A stretch of 64,000 bases of DNA from NCBI RefSeq assembly GCF_000018685.1, contig NC_010001.1:4783595-4847594 (forward strand). The letters are read 5' to 3'. The DNA is from Lachnoclostridium phytofermentans ISDg (lineage in GTDB: Bacteria > Bacillota > Clostridia > Lachnospirales > Lachnospiraceae). A model generated the notes under the pieces. It made no database searches. It saw nothing but the letters and a program-made list of their open reading frames with translations, and was not told the origin of the DNA. The translations under genes were made by a program, and so were the position numbers. Numbering within the stretch: position 1 is the first letter of the stretch; every line of letters starts with the position of its first letter. Shown here piece after piece: positions 43,910-53,006 of the stretch.

Positions 43910-43984
43910 TTTTTTTGTTGTTTCCATGATTTATAGTATTTTAACTTGCGGCATGCATAAAAATACTTTATAATAACAATATAC

Positions 43985-44022
43985 GGGCCCCCCGTCAAGT
44001 CTATCTTGATCGGGGTCTTGTC
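43985..44022 (+). terminator. Hairpin between araD and the carboxypeptidase gene
   Basis: CCCCG-TCAAG and CTTGA-TCGGGG arms with a short loop. It is followed by TCTTGTCGTTT, a weak T-run, so terminator status is moderate. Three CTTTGCAAT repeats follow at 44050-44096. Confidence 0.5.
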
Positions 44023-44130
44023 GTTTATCCAATTCTTGCCTTTACAATAGCTTTGCAATCCCTTTTTAATGGCTTTGCAATCACTTTGCAATTGCATTCA
44101 ACCGCTTTTTCTCACGATTTGGAGGATTTT

Positions 44131-45681
44131 ATGAAGGTTAATTTAAGAAAATACTTCCGTAGGCTCCTTGCATTTACAGTCACCGTAATAATTACGGTTT
44201 CTCCTGCCACAGCCTATGCGGATACCAATACAAACAAAGAAAATGTTCCGTCAACTGTTGATGTTTCTGATTTTACTTGGCCAACCGGGCCAGAAGTATA
44301 TGCCGACGCTGCTATTGTCATGGAAGCTAGCACCGGTTTAATTTTATACGAGAAAGATATTTATGATAAGCACTATCCTGCAAGTATCACTAAAATTTTA
44401 ACTACCTTATTAGCAATAGAAAATTGTAATTTAAATGAAACCATGACGATGTCACATGCTGCAGAATGGGACGTTGATTTTAATAGTAGCCGAATTGGTC
44501 TTGTGGAAGGTGAATCCTTATCCTTAAAAGATGCTTTATACGCCGTTATGTTGGAATCTGCGAATGAAGTATCTTTTGGTGTTGGCGAGCATGTTGCAAA
44601 AGGCTCAATGACTGATTTTACTGCAATGATGAATGCCAGGGCAAAAGAACTTGGATGCGTTAATTCCAATTTCGTTAATCCTAATGGCCTTCATGATGAT
44701 AACCACTATACTTGTGCCTATGATATGGCTTTAATCAGCCGTGCAGCAATTATGCTACCTGAGTTTCGTACTATTACAGGTACCCGTACTTATACCATTC
44801 CGGCTACTAATAAAAATGTAGCACGCCCTTTAGCAAATCATCACCGTTTTATTCGAAAGACTTCAAATTATGATGGTGCTATCGGAGGAAAAACTGGTGG
44901 TACTACAGAAGCCAAAACAACATTGGTTACTTATGCAGAACGAAATGGATTAACCTTGATTGCCGTTGTTCTACATGTTGATACCGGTTTACACGCATAT
45001 GAGGATACTGCGAAAATACTTGATTTTGCATTTGATAATTATGCTTTATATAGAATTGAAGATACAGAAGGTGTTAATAATTCTGCTTTTACATCTTTAT
45101 TTAAAGATTTTCCTGCCTTTGTTAAGCCAGATCAAAGCCCACTGCGCTTAAGTTCAAATAGTAATGTGGTTTTACCAGTGACAGCAGATTATAAAGATGC
45201 TGAAAAAACAATAACTTATACTCCTGTAAAAGAATTTGTTCACGGTAATAATGTCATCGGACAAATCTCTTATTCCTATGCTGGAAAATATGTTGGTTCA
45301 ACTGATATTTTATACTATAATCAAGAATATCCTTTAACCAAGGCGGAGTTTGATGCACAATGGCCTAATTACTTGATTCCTCCTGAACTTATTTTTAAAG
45401 ACTCTGAAACGAATGTAACCCTTGGTTCAGAATCTTCTGATAAGGAAGATATACCAGTAACTTCAAAAACCACAAAAGAAAAAGATTCAAAAAAACAGGG
45501 TTCTTCCCTAGTAAAACCAGCACTTCTTGGAATTATAGCTACTGTTATAGTTCTTTTGGTTGGATATTATATACTATTTATTGAATTACCTCATAGGAAA
45601 CGTCGTAGAAGATATCATGAGAATCATAAACGCCGAATGGATTCTATGCACCGAAATTATCGTGAAGATTATATAGAATAA
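44131..45681 (+). CDS. D-alanyl-D-alanine carboxypeptidase (DacF/PBP5-like)
   Basis: 516 residues from the ATG at 44131 with TTGGAGG; the longer frame lacks a site. A signal peptide (about 1-32, ending TAYADT) and the SXXK motif YPASITKILTT (catalytic Ser), then SANEVSFG and the KTG triad GAIGGKTGGTTEAKTT. A C-terminal transmembrane helix (about 450-475) is followed by a basic tail (HRKRRRRYHENHKRR), so the C-terminus is cytoplasmic. It trims peptidoglycan pentapeptides. Confidence 0.92.
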   Translation: MKVNLRKYFRRLLAFTVTVIITVSPATAYADTNTNKENVPSTVDVSDFTWPTGPEVYADAAIVMEASTGLILYEKDIYDKHYPASITKILTTLLAIENCNLNETMTMSHAAEWDVDFNSSRIGLVEGESLSLKDALYAVMLESANEVSFGVGEHVAKGSMTDFTAMMNARAKELGCVNSNFVNPNGLHDDNHYTCAYDMALISRAAIMLPEFRTITGTRTYTIPATNKNVARPLANHHRFIRKTSNYDGAIGGKTGGTTEAKTTLVTYAERNGLTLIAVVLHVDTGLHAYEDTAKILDFAFDNYALYRIEDTEGVNNSAFTSLFKDFPAFVKPDQSPLRLSSNSNVVLPVTADYKDAEKTITYTPVKEFVHGNNVIGQISYSYAGKYVGSTDILYYNQEYPLTKAEFDAQWPNYLIPPELIFKDSETNVTLGSESSDKEDIPVTSKTTKEKDSKKQGSSLVKPALLGIIATVIVLLVGYYILFIELPHRKRRRRYHENHKRRMDSMHRNYREDYIE

Positions 45682-45721
45682 AAGTTAAACTATAAGAGTC
45701 TACCTATACTTGACAAACTTA

Positions 45722-45755
45722 CAAAAGGTCAGCACCTTTCTTAGTGCTGACCTTA
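45722..45755. terminator. Bidirectional terminator
   Basis: AAGGTCAGCAC and GTGCTGACCTT arms with an 8-base loop, between the carboxypeptidase gene and the convergent gene at 45847. Confidence 0.85.
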
Positions 45756-45758
45756 TTA

Positions 45759-45860
45759 TTGACCTTACTCTGCTCTTATTTGACCTTACTCTACTCTTAT
45801 TTGATCTTACTCTGTTCTTATTGATCTTACTCTGCTCTTATTGATCTTACTCTGTTTTTA
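45759..45860 (+). repeat. 20-22-bp tandem repeats running into a stop codon
   Basis: Five units of TTGATCTTACTCTGCTCTTA (variants). The last unit contains the stop codon (TTA at 45847-45849) and the final codons of the minus-strand gene, so the array looks like copies of that gene's 3' end. Confidence 0.8.
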
Positions 45861-46611
45861 ATTTATCACTCTCTACTATACCTTGTAATAAGTGGTTGAT
45901 TTGTTCCAATTTTTTTGTTATACCTTCTATTTCATTATGATAATTATTATTCAATGTTACAATTTGTTCTTCCAGTTCTGATTGATTATTCTTAAGAAGA
46001 TTCGGTAGTGCTCCTTCCAACATAGAAACAACATGATTAATTTCTTTTAAAGTAGACTGAGTATTTTCGTTCGTATTTAATGCTACTTGACGAGCATTCT
46101 CTCTACTATATTGAACCAATGCTCTAATTCCATGACGAAGCAACTTTGTGTTCTCTTCTTGCTCTATTTGTATATTTTTTTCTAAGGTCTCGAGACGAGC
46201 TAAAATATCAAGCATAGAAACACTTTCCGCTTCTTCCTCATCCCCTTCTTTGGCTGCTTTATATATTGCTCTTTCTAATCTTTCAAGTTTTGTATAGTTG
46301 CGTTTCATTTCAAACATAGCTTGCTCAAACTTATCATCCAAATCACATTGATCAAGTTGATATTTTTGGTAGATATCATGTTCTATTTTATCTACTAGAA
46401 AATAAGCGGCAATTAGCATCAAAACAGCGGCAAGCGCTACTGCCAGATAATCCTTATGGAATTCAATTAAGATAAATGCTGCAAAAAAAGCGGCTGCAAC
46501 AAAGAAGATAATATAAATAACCTTTGATTTCCTGCTCTTCAATCCGTACCCCTCCTGCGCTGTTTTATCAGCTATGTCTCTATTGTAATTTTTGTTCCGA
46601 TAATATAACAT
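45847..46611 (-). CDS. Two-helix membrane protein with long cytoplasmic coiled coil
   Basis: 254 residues. Two adjacent transmembrane helices (about 28-47 and 50-70) are followed by a long coiled coil (about 85-250) rich in Glu, Leu and Asn. There is no enzymatic motif and I do not recognise a family. The ATG lacks a ribosome site and lies against the double-hairpin repeat, so translation could be affected by its structure. The stop codon is inside a tandem repeat. Confidence 0.6.
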   Translation of the reverse strand: MLYYRNKNYNRDIADKTAQEGYGLKSRKSKVIYIIFFVAAAFFAAFILIEFHKDYLAVALAAVLMLIAAYFLVDKIEHDIYQKYQLDQCDLDDKFEQAMFEMKRNYTKLERLERAIYKAAKEGDEEEAESVSMLDILARLETLEKNIQIEQEENTKLLRHGIRALVQYSRENARQVALNTNENTQSTLKEINHVVSMLEGALPNLLKNNQSELEEQIVTLNNNYHNEIEGITKKLEQINHLLQGIVESDKLKTE

Positions 46612-46659
46612 ATCAGAAGTTATTTTTCAAACTTCTGTTAAAAGTGCAGTTTTTGCACC
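46611..46659 (-). repeat. Double-hairpin element, copy 2
   Basis: Inverted version of the 16693-16743 element: TATCAGAAG...ACTTCTG followed by GTGC-AGTTTTT-GCAC. It ends at the start codon of the coiled-coil gene. The remaining gap to the tRNA (46660-46900) shows no other clear feature. Confidence 0.7.
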
Positions 46660-46902
46660 GTCAATATGATCATCTGGATTTTTTCGTCCCGACGATATAG
46701 TTATCGGATAATTTCTGTGTTTTTATGATATTGGTTTTATATTTTATCTTATATACTACATTTATATCTTTAGATAGTAACACCCCAATTTTCCATCTTT
46801 AGAACATCTACGCCCCACTCGCTCCACTAAATTCATAGTACGTATACGCACCCTCCAGAGAATTTTTAAATTATAGATAACATCAAAAATTCAATAACTT
46901 TA

Positions 46903-46934
46903 AAAAAAGCTGTAGGTATCTAACCTACAGCCTA
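46903..46934 (-). terminator. Terminator of tRNA-Arg
   Basis: Minus strand GGCTGTAGGT ... ACCTACAGC followed by TTTTTTT, just after the tRNA 3' end. Confidence 0.88.
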
Positions 46935-46937
46935 TTA

Positions 46938-47009
46938 CGTCCCCAACAGGAATCGAACCTGTAACTAATCCTTAGGAGGGATTTATTATATCCGTTTAAC
47001 TATGGGGAC
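46938..47009 (-). tRNA. tRNA-Arg (CCT)
   Basis: 72 bases on the minus strand: acceptor GTCCCCA pairing with TGGGGAC, anticodon loop CTCCTAA giving CCT (reads AGG), T arm ACAGGTTCGATTCCTGT. CCA not encoded. Single copy here, with its own terminator. Confidence 0.94.
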
Positions 47010-47042
47010 TTGGATGACACATTATTTATTATATGCAAATTA

Positions 47043-47918
47043 TCAAATAAAGTCAACCATTCCCTGCATCCAAATCGTTCCCTTAAATCTTCTACCTACT
47101 TGTGGCTCTCCGAACAAATCCTCTTTATTAATACAAATTTCAAAGGTTAATCCATTGCATTCTAGCTGCATTAAATATAGAATTTCCTTTGTTTCTCCAT
47201 TCTTTACTTCTCGCCACTCTATAATAGTACCTAAGACAGTGTAATTATCAGACTCTGATCCATATGGAACAAACGAAGTTTCTACGATAGAATAAATATC
47301 TTCCTTGTTAACACGTTTAGAAACCATGGCATACAAATCAATATCATCGATTGTTAGACTATCGATTGCTTCTTGGTTTCCTTTTTTAGCTTCTGCAATC
47401 AACTGATTACGATATTTTAAATCTGCTGTACTGCTTCTTATCTGATGCTCCGTCTTTACTACGGGAAGTAATATCTTTCCCTCTGCGGCTAATCCAGACA
47501 ATGTAATGGAACGAAGTCCGATAGAATCTCTTTTCGCTTTTATTGATAAATAATCAATTACATTCTGCAAATAAAAGATAAGGGATACTCCAAGACGATA
47601 GTCATCACACATTCCGGTATAAGCATCCGTATCAACTCTTTTACTGATATATACCTCTTCCCTAGTACTAACATTTTGTCCATGGAAATAAGGATAATAA
47701 TGTTCTACATGGAATTGATCATTCTCATCGTACTCACCGCGAACCGTTATCCCTATTCCATCTGCAAATTCATAAGATAATTCTGCAACTACAGTATCAT
47801 CTTCAAAACTATATCTATGTTTATCTGTAGCTTGTTCCACTACTTTATGAATTAAGTCTTCCACTTGTATTCTATTATTTAATTTACTAAATCCTATTGC
47901 CCTTAAAAAACTATGCAT
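47043..47918 (-). CDS. DUF3881 family protein
   Basis: 291 residues from the ATG at 47918, with GGGTGA upstream; an in-frame TTG four codons earlier is less likely. Recognised by the opening MHSFLRAIGFSKLNNR and HVEHYYPYFHGQNVS, typical of DUF3881 in Lachnospiraceae. Soluble alpha/beta protein with no catalytic motif visible. Its function is unknown. Confidence 0.78.
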   Translation of the reverse strand: MHSFLRAIGFSKLNNRIQVEDLIHKVVEQATDKHRYSFEDDTVVAELSYEFADGIGITVRGEYDENDQFHVEHYYPYFHGQNVSTREEVYISKRVDTDAYTGMCDDYRLGVSLIFYLQNVIDYLSIKAKRDSIGLRSITLSGLAAEGKILLPVVKTEHQIRSSTADLKYRNQLIAEAKKGNQEAIDSLTIDDIDLYAMVSKRVNKEDIYSIVETSFVPYGSESDNYTVLGTIIEWREVKNGETKEILYLMQLECNGLTFEICINKEDLFGEPQVGRRFKGTIWMQGMVDFI

Positions 47919-48038
47919 TACTTCACCCAATAACTTTCTTTTTGCTGTATTTCATTCTATGTGAAAACCTCATTTCTTAGTTATATCATATTAATGGAAT
48001 CTTAGCAACTAGGGAATATAGTAACTATCATTTTGGTA

Positions 48039-49121
48039 TCACTCCTCAATTGTGTCTCGTATAAAAGTTGTTAATTCTTGTGACAAATCTACGATTCTTC
48101 CCTTTTTACTTAAATCTAATTCTTTTATACCTAACACTTGTACTACTGGACGAGTTGGCATACGATAGTTTTGCTTTGTTACTATACCAATTTCTTCAGT
48201 ATTTAAAAGAACATATGTTCCTATTGGATATACTGCTACAACCTCAACAAATGCATTAACAACTTTAAAATCAAATAATACTCCCGCTTTACTCATTATA
48301 TTATCGATAACATGATGGACTTTGTATTTTAACCTTTGATCACCGTAAACAGCACGATCTAACTCATCACAGACTGCCACAATTTTTGTTTCTAAACTAA
48401 TCCTATCACTTGTTAGATGCATTGGATAACCACTTCCATCATCTCGCTCATGATGACTTAGAACAATTTCCTTCGCTGTATTTGATAACCAGTCCTCATC
48501 TTTTACCATAGTGTACCCTGTTAATACGTGCTTTTTAATCTCCGCTAATTGCTTTTCATCACATTCATCTATTTTAACTTTTCCATAATCAAATGGTAAA
48601 TAGGAAATCCCTAAATCATGAAGCAAGGACCCTACTGCTATATCTTGTATCTTCTTTTGAGGCAATTTTAGTTTCAAAGCTATTAACACTGCGAGAGTTG
48701 ATACATTGACGCTATGAGTATATGTAGTATAGTTCTTTTCCCTTATTGTAGAAACATTGTACATTACATTTGGTTGTTCTAATATTTCTTGAATAATATG
48801 ATTTGCAACATCTACTACGCCAGTTAATTCATTACTTGCACAACATGTATAACGTTCGATTGTATCTTTAATCTGTCCAACACATTCTTCTAATATCTTT
48901 TTTTCAATCTGAGCTTCTACAGTACCTTGCACCACATTAACTATTTTTTGTTCTATAACTTCCTCAATAAAAATCCAGCCAATATGTAGCTCTTTTAATT
49001 TTTGGATATACTCTTTTTTAATCTTTGCTCCAACTGGAATGATAACAAGGCCGTGGCTTGTTGCAATTTCTTTTGCAACGATTTCACCGCCTATTAAATT
49101 ATCTACAGATATTCGTTTCAA
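48039..49121 (-). CDS. HD-GYP domain phosphodiesterase
   Basis: 360 residues from a TTG at 49121 with GTGGAGG 9 bases upstream; the ATG at 49151 has no site. The HD-GYP domain (about 135-280) carries LLHDLGISYLPFD and SHHERDDGSGYP, plus IVAVCDELDRAVYG, the signature of cyclic-di-GMP phosphodiesterases. The N-terminal 100 residues are an alpha/beta extension common in these proteins. It probably degrades c-di-GMP. Regulation is not visible. Confidence 0.9.
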   Translation of the reverse strand: MKRISVDNLIGGEIVAKEIATSHGLVIIPVGAKIKKEYIQKLKELHIGWIFIEEVIEQKIVNVVQGTVEAQIEKKILEECVGQIKDTIERYTCCASNELTGVVDVANHIIQEILEQPNVMYNVSTIREKNYTTYTHSVNVSTLAVLIALKLKLPQKKIQDIAVGSLLHDLGISYLPFDYGKVKIDECDEKQLAEIKKHVLTGYTMVKDEDWLSNTAKEIVLSHHERDDGSGYPMHLTSDRISLETKIVAVCDELDRAVYGDQRLKYKVHHVIDNIMSKAGVLFDFKVVNAFVEVVAVYPIGTYVLLNTEEIGIVTKQNYRMPTRPVVQVLGIKELDLSKKGRIVDLSQELTTFIRDTIEE

Positions 49122-49211
49122 TGAGCTACTCCTCCACTTCTTTATTAACATGATATATAAGCAAGCTATCTTTCTTTTACAAATTCAACACCATAATGCA
49201 AACTTATTAAT

Positions 49212-49260
49212 AAAAAGTCTTAGAACGAAGACACTTCTTTCATTCGCTCTAAGACCACTT
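49212..49260 (-). terminator. Terminator after the par operon
   Basis: GTCTTAGAGCGAA and TTCGTTCTAAGAC arms on the minus strand, followed by TTTTTATT. It closes parA-parB-DUF4446. Confidence 0.8.
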
Positions 49261-49264
49261 AATC

Positions 49265-49777
49265 TTACTCAAAATAGTTCTTCTTATTTTTTGCTTCGCT
49301 TAATACCTGTTTTTCTTCTTCTGATAAAAGTACAAATGATTCCCCTTTAATTATTTCCTTTATATAGGTATAGCAACCTTCTCTACTACTATGCATAGAA
49401 GTAATAATAAAGCCACTATTATTATCATCTAATAAGCAAAGGGAAAAACTTAGCTTGCCTCCCATTTCTTTAAAAGCATCATACTTAACAATACTACATT
49501 TTTGATAGGTATTTAATAAGTTCTCTGTTATTCTATGAATACTATCTTTCATAGACTTGGCATCCTCTTTCAATTGGTCAACCTCTTTAAAGCGGTTTAA
49601 AATAGTACTTTCTAGAGTTTTACCATCGCTACCTTCCATAAAAGTATTGTACTTTTTCTTTAATTTACTTTGTTTTACTAATACTATTATCTGAATAATG
49701 AAAATTAATAATAAAGCAACCACAATTCCGAGTACTATATAACTTCCATCTAAACCGAGGCTATCAAATAGTTCCAT
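49265..49777 (-). CDS. DUF4446 family membrane protein
   Basis: 170 residues. One N-terminal transmembrane helix (about 14-34), a coiled-coil middle (50-90) and a C-terminal beta-rich domain with VKYDAFKEMGGKLSFSLCLLD and SREGCYTYIKEI. DUF4446 genes commonly follow parB in clostridia. The function is unknown. GAGG precedes the ATG. Confidence 0.85.
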   Translation of the reverse strand: MELFDSLGLDGSYIVLGIVVALLLIFIIQIIVLVKQSKLKKKYNTFMEGSDGKTLESTILNRFKEVDQLKEDAKSMKDSIHRITENLLNTYQKCSIVKYDAFKEMGGKLSFSLCLLDDNNSGFIITSMHSSREGCYTYIKEIIKGESFVLLSEEEKQVLSEAKNKKNYFE

Positions 49778-49845
49778 TCTCCCTCAACCTTTCTCTTCTT
49801 TTCGATTGTTTTACGAATTCTTTTTATCACTTTGAATCTTATTTG

Positions 49846-50733
49846 TTACCCTAATGTATTTATCAAATCTAAAATACGTTCAAAATCATCTTGGGAATAA
49901 TATTCGATCTCTATTTTGCCTTTATTATTATTTCCTCTACGGATTTCAACTTTACTTCCAAAGATAGCCTTCATACGATCTTCAATTTCTTTGTAAATAA
50001 AATTATCATCCCTAGTTGCTGCTATTTCCTTTTCCGGCTTGTCCTTAGAAATATGTTTGACTAATTTTTCTGTTTCGCGTACACTTAACTTTTCATCGAA
50101 TACCTTTGTTGCTAATTGATATTGTGTTTCACCATCTGCTATTGCTAATAGTGCTCTCGCGTGACCCTCAGATATCATATCATCGATTACCATTTGTTGC
50201 ACACGTTTGTCTAACTTTAATAATCGCATACTATTTGTAACAGAAACTCTACTTTTACCAACTCTCTCAGCAACTTCATCTTGTTTTAACTTAAATTCTG
50301 AGATTAATTTTTCATAAGCAAGTGCTTCTTCTATTGCATTTAAATCTTCTCTTTGTATGTTTTCTATTAAAGCGATCTCTAATACTTGTTGTTTTGTAAA
50401 TTCCTTAACTATAACTGGGATTTCTTTTAGACCAGCAATCCTTGATGCTCTCCACCGTCTTTCCCCTGCTATAATCTCGTAACGATCACCTTTTTTTTGA
50501 ACAATTAAAGGTTGAATTACACCATGCAATTTAATAGAATCTGCTAGCTCATGTAAGGCATCCTCATCAAAATGAGAACGCGGTTGTGATTTGTTAGGTT
50601 CTATCTGATTAATATTAATAAATGTTTCACGTGAAACATTTTCTTGATTTCCCTTAACTTTAGGCTCACTCTTATCAATTTTATCGACAATTAGTGAATC
50701 TAGCCCCTTGCCTAAACCTTTTTTTGGTGCCAT
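49846..50733 (-). CDS. parB: Chromosome partition protein ParB (Spo0J)
   Basis: 295 residues. CTPase domain with EIAGERRWRASRIAGLKEIP and ENIQREDLNAIEEA, the helix-turn-helix QDEVAERVGKSRVSVTNSMR, and a C-terminal dimerisation region. Its start region encodes NVSRETF through the overlapping parS site at 50623-50638. It loads on parS and slides as a clamp to organise the origin. It lies 2 bases after parA. Confidence 0.96.
   Translation of the reverse strand: MAPKKGLGKGLDSLIVDKIDKSEPKVKGNQENVSRETFININQIEPNKSQPRSHFDEDALHELADSIKLHGVIQPLIVQKKGDRYEIIAGERRWRASRIAGLKEIPVIVKEFTKQQVLEIALIENIQREDLNAIEEALAYEKLISEFKLKQDEVAERVGKSRVSVTNSMRLLKLDKRVQQMVIDDMISEGHARALLAIADGETQYQLATKVFDEKLSVRETEKLVKHISKDKPEKEIAATRDDNFIYKEIEDRMKAIFGSKVEIRRGNNNKGKIEIEYYSQDDFERILDLINTLG
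50623..50638. promoter_or_regulatory. parS site inside parB
   Basis: A perfect TGTTTCACGTGAAACA within the parB coding sequence, as in Bacillus spo0J. Confidence 0.95.
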
Positions 50734-50735
50734 AA

Positions 50736-51590
50736 CTACTCTCCTTTTCTACGTCCAAACAAATTTTTGCCTTTCTTTTTCTGTGTTTCCTTATTTGTTT
50801 GAACTGAAACCTCTTCTTCCACATTTCCCATATCTTGTTTTATTACTTCATCTGCCAAATCACGGTATGCATCCGCTCCTGCTGATTTTGGGTCATAAAT
50901 ACTAATCGGTAAACCATGACTTGGGGCTTCTGCTAACCTAACATTACGAGGAATGATAGAATTATAAATGTTTTGTTCCAAATTGCTTCTTACATTTTCC
51001 ACAACTTGCAAGGAAAGATTCGTTCTAGCATCATACATAGTAAATACAACACCTTCAATTTCTAGCGATGCATTCAGTCTTTTTTTCACAAGGTTAATTG
51101 TATGTATTAACTGAGTTAAACCTTCCAGTGCGTAATATTCACATTGTATTGGTACAAGTACAGAATCAGCTGTAGTCATTGCATTAATTGTTAACGTATT
51201 TAGCGAAGGAGGACAGTCTATAATAATGTAGTCAAAGAAATCTTTGATTGGATTAATATGTTTTTTAAGTATATATTCCTTATCTTCAATTCCTATCAAT
51301 TCAATTTCAGCTCCAGCTAAATTTACATCTGATGGAATAACGACAAGATTTGGTACGATACTGTCATGTATGCATTTCTCAACATTAGATTCCCCAATCA
51401 TAAGTTCATAAACAGTATTTTCCAAAGAAGCTTTATTGATACCAAGACCACTTGTAGTATTACCTTGTGGATCTATATCAATTGTAAGCACCTTCATGCC
51501 TTTTTCCGCTAAACATGCTGCTAAATTTATTGCAGTAGTTGTTTTTCCAACTCCACCTTTTTGATTTGCAACTGCTATCGTTTTTCCCAT
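50736..51590 (-). CDS. parA: Chromosome partition ATPase ParA (Soj)
   Basis: 284 residues from the ATG at 51590, preceded by AAGGA; the frame to 51605 is less supported. Deviant Walker A KGGVGKTTTAINLAA, DIDPQGNTTSG and Walker B IIDCPPSL, the ParA/Soj profile. It works with ParB for origin segregation and, in Bacillus, controls DnaA. Confidence 0.96.
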   Translation of the reverse strand: MGKTIAVANQKGGVGKTTTAINLAACLAEKGMKVLTIDIDPQGNTTSGLGINKASLENTVYELMIGESNVEKCIHDSIVPNLVVIPSDVNLAGAEIELIGIEDKEYILKKHINPIKDFFDYIIIDCPPSLNTLTINAMTTADSVLVPIQCEYYALEGLTQLIHTINLVKKRLNASLEIEGVVFTMYDARTNLSLQVVENVRSNLEQNIYNSIIPRNVRLAEAPSHGLPISIYDPKSAGADAYRDLADEVIKQDMGNVEEEVSVQTNKETQKKKGKNLFGRRKGE

Positions 51591-51875
51591 ATTATCATCC
51601 TTCATCTTTCTTATGCTAACTTTTTTAATTATAACACGATATGATTTAGATAGCTATAGATATTATGTAACAAAACCTAAAAGATTCGAAAAAGTTACTT
51701 TTTTCTCCATGCAATATAGCATTATAATCAACTTATATTAATTTTAAAATGTAATGTACTTGATTTAGATTATTCTTATAATTTTATTTTGTTATAATAT
51801 CTGAAAAGAAAGCTTGTGGAATTGATATAAACTTTTATAATTAGAATATTTCGATTAAATATTTTTTCTTTTATA

Positions 51876-51891
51876 TGTTTCACGTGAAACA
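51876..51891. promoter_or_regulatory. parS 1
   Basis: Perfect TGTTTCACGTGAAACA at the start of the first array unit. Confidence 0.95.
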
Positions 51892-52050
51892 TTATAAAAT
51901 TCTTCAATATAATACAGTCTAATTTTATGATAGTTCTGAGGATTTCTGATAGTCTTAGACTTTATTATGTAGATTTGCTTTCACATACTAAAAATTTATT
52001 TTTCATTTTGAATCTCATTGTAATATAAATTTATAAGTTATAGATTACAA

Positions 52051-52066
52051 TGTTTCACGTGAAACA
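52051..52066. promoter_or_regulatory. parS 2
   Basis: Perfect TGTTTCACGTGAAACA at the start of the second array unit. Confidence 0.95.
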
Positions 52067-52221
52067 TTGTAATGCTCTTTCGATATAAAACTATTTAATT
52101 TTATGAAGGTCCAAAAGCTTCTGATAGTTTTAGACTTTATGTCGATCAGCTTTCACATATTAATAATTTAAATAGTTTTCCTTTTGAGTCTTATTGTACT
52201 ATAAACTTACATATTAATTAA

Positions 52222-52237
52222 TATAATTTGTGAAACA
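52222..52237. promoter_or_regulatory. Decayed parS 3
   Basis: Right half GTGAAACA intact, left half TATAATTT changed. Probably inactive or weak. Confidence 0.6.
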
Positions 52238-52401
52238 TTATAATGCTCTTTCAATATAATACAATTCAATTTTATGATGGTTCTAAGGGTTCCTGATAGT
52301 TTTAGACTTTATATAGATTTGATTTCATATACAAAAAAATTAAATAAATTTCGATTTGAGTTCTTTGTAAGATGAAATTATACGTTATAGATTTATTACA
52401 A

Positions 52402-52417
52402 TGTTTCACGTGAAACA
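52402..52417. promoter_or_regulatory. parS 4
   Basis: Perfect TGTTTCACGTGAAACA at the start of the fourth array unit. Confidence 0.95.
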
Positions 52418-52575
52418 TTATAATTCTTTTCAATATAATACAATTTAATTTAATGATAGTCTAAGGTTTCTGATAGTTTTGGACTATATGTAGATTTGAT
52501 TTCACATACTAAAAATTAAATAAATTTCAATCTGAGTTTCATTGTTATATGAAATTATATGTTATAGATTTATAA

Positions 52576-52591
52576 GGTTTCACGTGAAACA
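52576..52591. promoter_or_regulatory. parS 5
   Basis: GGTTTCACGTGAAACA, one base off the consensus at the outer position. Confidence 0.85.
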
Positions 52592-52696
52592 TTGTAATAT
52601 CCTTTCAATATAATACAATTTAATTTTATGATAGTTCTAGTTTAGTTTCTAATAGTTTTATACTTTATAATGTACATTTACTTTCACAGCTTCAAA

Positions 52697-52925
52697 TGAC
52701 CCATAACAATCTGCCCCACATGTTATTAGCAAATTATAATAGTGCTTTTCCACCTTTTTTGCCCTCCTGTCAAAGGATACTCATAATTCGTATGTCAGCT
52801 AATTCGCCTAAACGCTACTTACTTATAACTCAAGCAACTACGTTGCTTGTTCAGCGGGAACTTTTACTCACATTGAAACAAGCAAGTCTATCCCCCTTAA
52901 AAGAGGGGGACTTTCTTGATGGTTA
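52697..52925. other. Structured, non-coding segment, possible mobile-element remnant
   Basis: Contains the palindrome CAAGCAAC-TAC-GTTGCTTG (about 52840) and a 15-bp hairpin with CAAGTC...CCCCCTT/AGAGGGGGACTT...CTTG (about 52880-52919). This resembles the ends or guide-RNA scaffolds of IS200/IS605-type elements. A 76-codon ORF lacks a site and is not believed. Confidence 0.4.
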
Positions 52926-52954
52926 AATCATAAATCTTAAGAAACAGCACTCTT

Positions 52955-52988
52955 AACTAAAAAAAGAGATAGACTAAAACTCTATCCC
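52955..52988 (-). terminator. Terminator after the response regulator
   Basis: Minus strand GGGATAGA ... TCTATCTC followed by TTTTTTT, 20 bases past the stop. Confidence 0.75.
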
Positions 52989-53006
52989 TAATCTTTTATG
53001 GCATAA

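Larger units (their letters stand above)
51876..52695. repeat. Five about 175-bp direct repeats, each starting with a parS site
   Basis: Units start at 51876, 52051, 52222 (decayed parS), 52402 and 52576 (first base changed). Between palindromes each carries CAATATAATACAATTTAATTTTATG, then TCTGATAGTTTTAGACTT and then TTTGATTTCACATA. Spacing between successive palindromes is 171-180 bases. The array lies just upstream of parA. No ORF is present. It is a natural centromere-like tandem parS array. Confidence 0.92.

Noticed and set aside
51876..52695. Possible CRISPR array in the parA upstream region
   Set aside because: The 16-base palindromes match parS, the intervening blocks are similar to each other rather than unique, and no cas genes are present.
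52696..52926. A 76-codon frame
   Set aside because: No ribosome site. It overlaps the hairpin-rich segment and has no recognisable domain.
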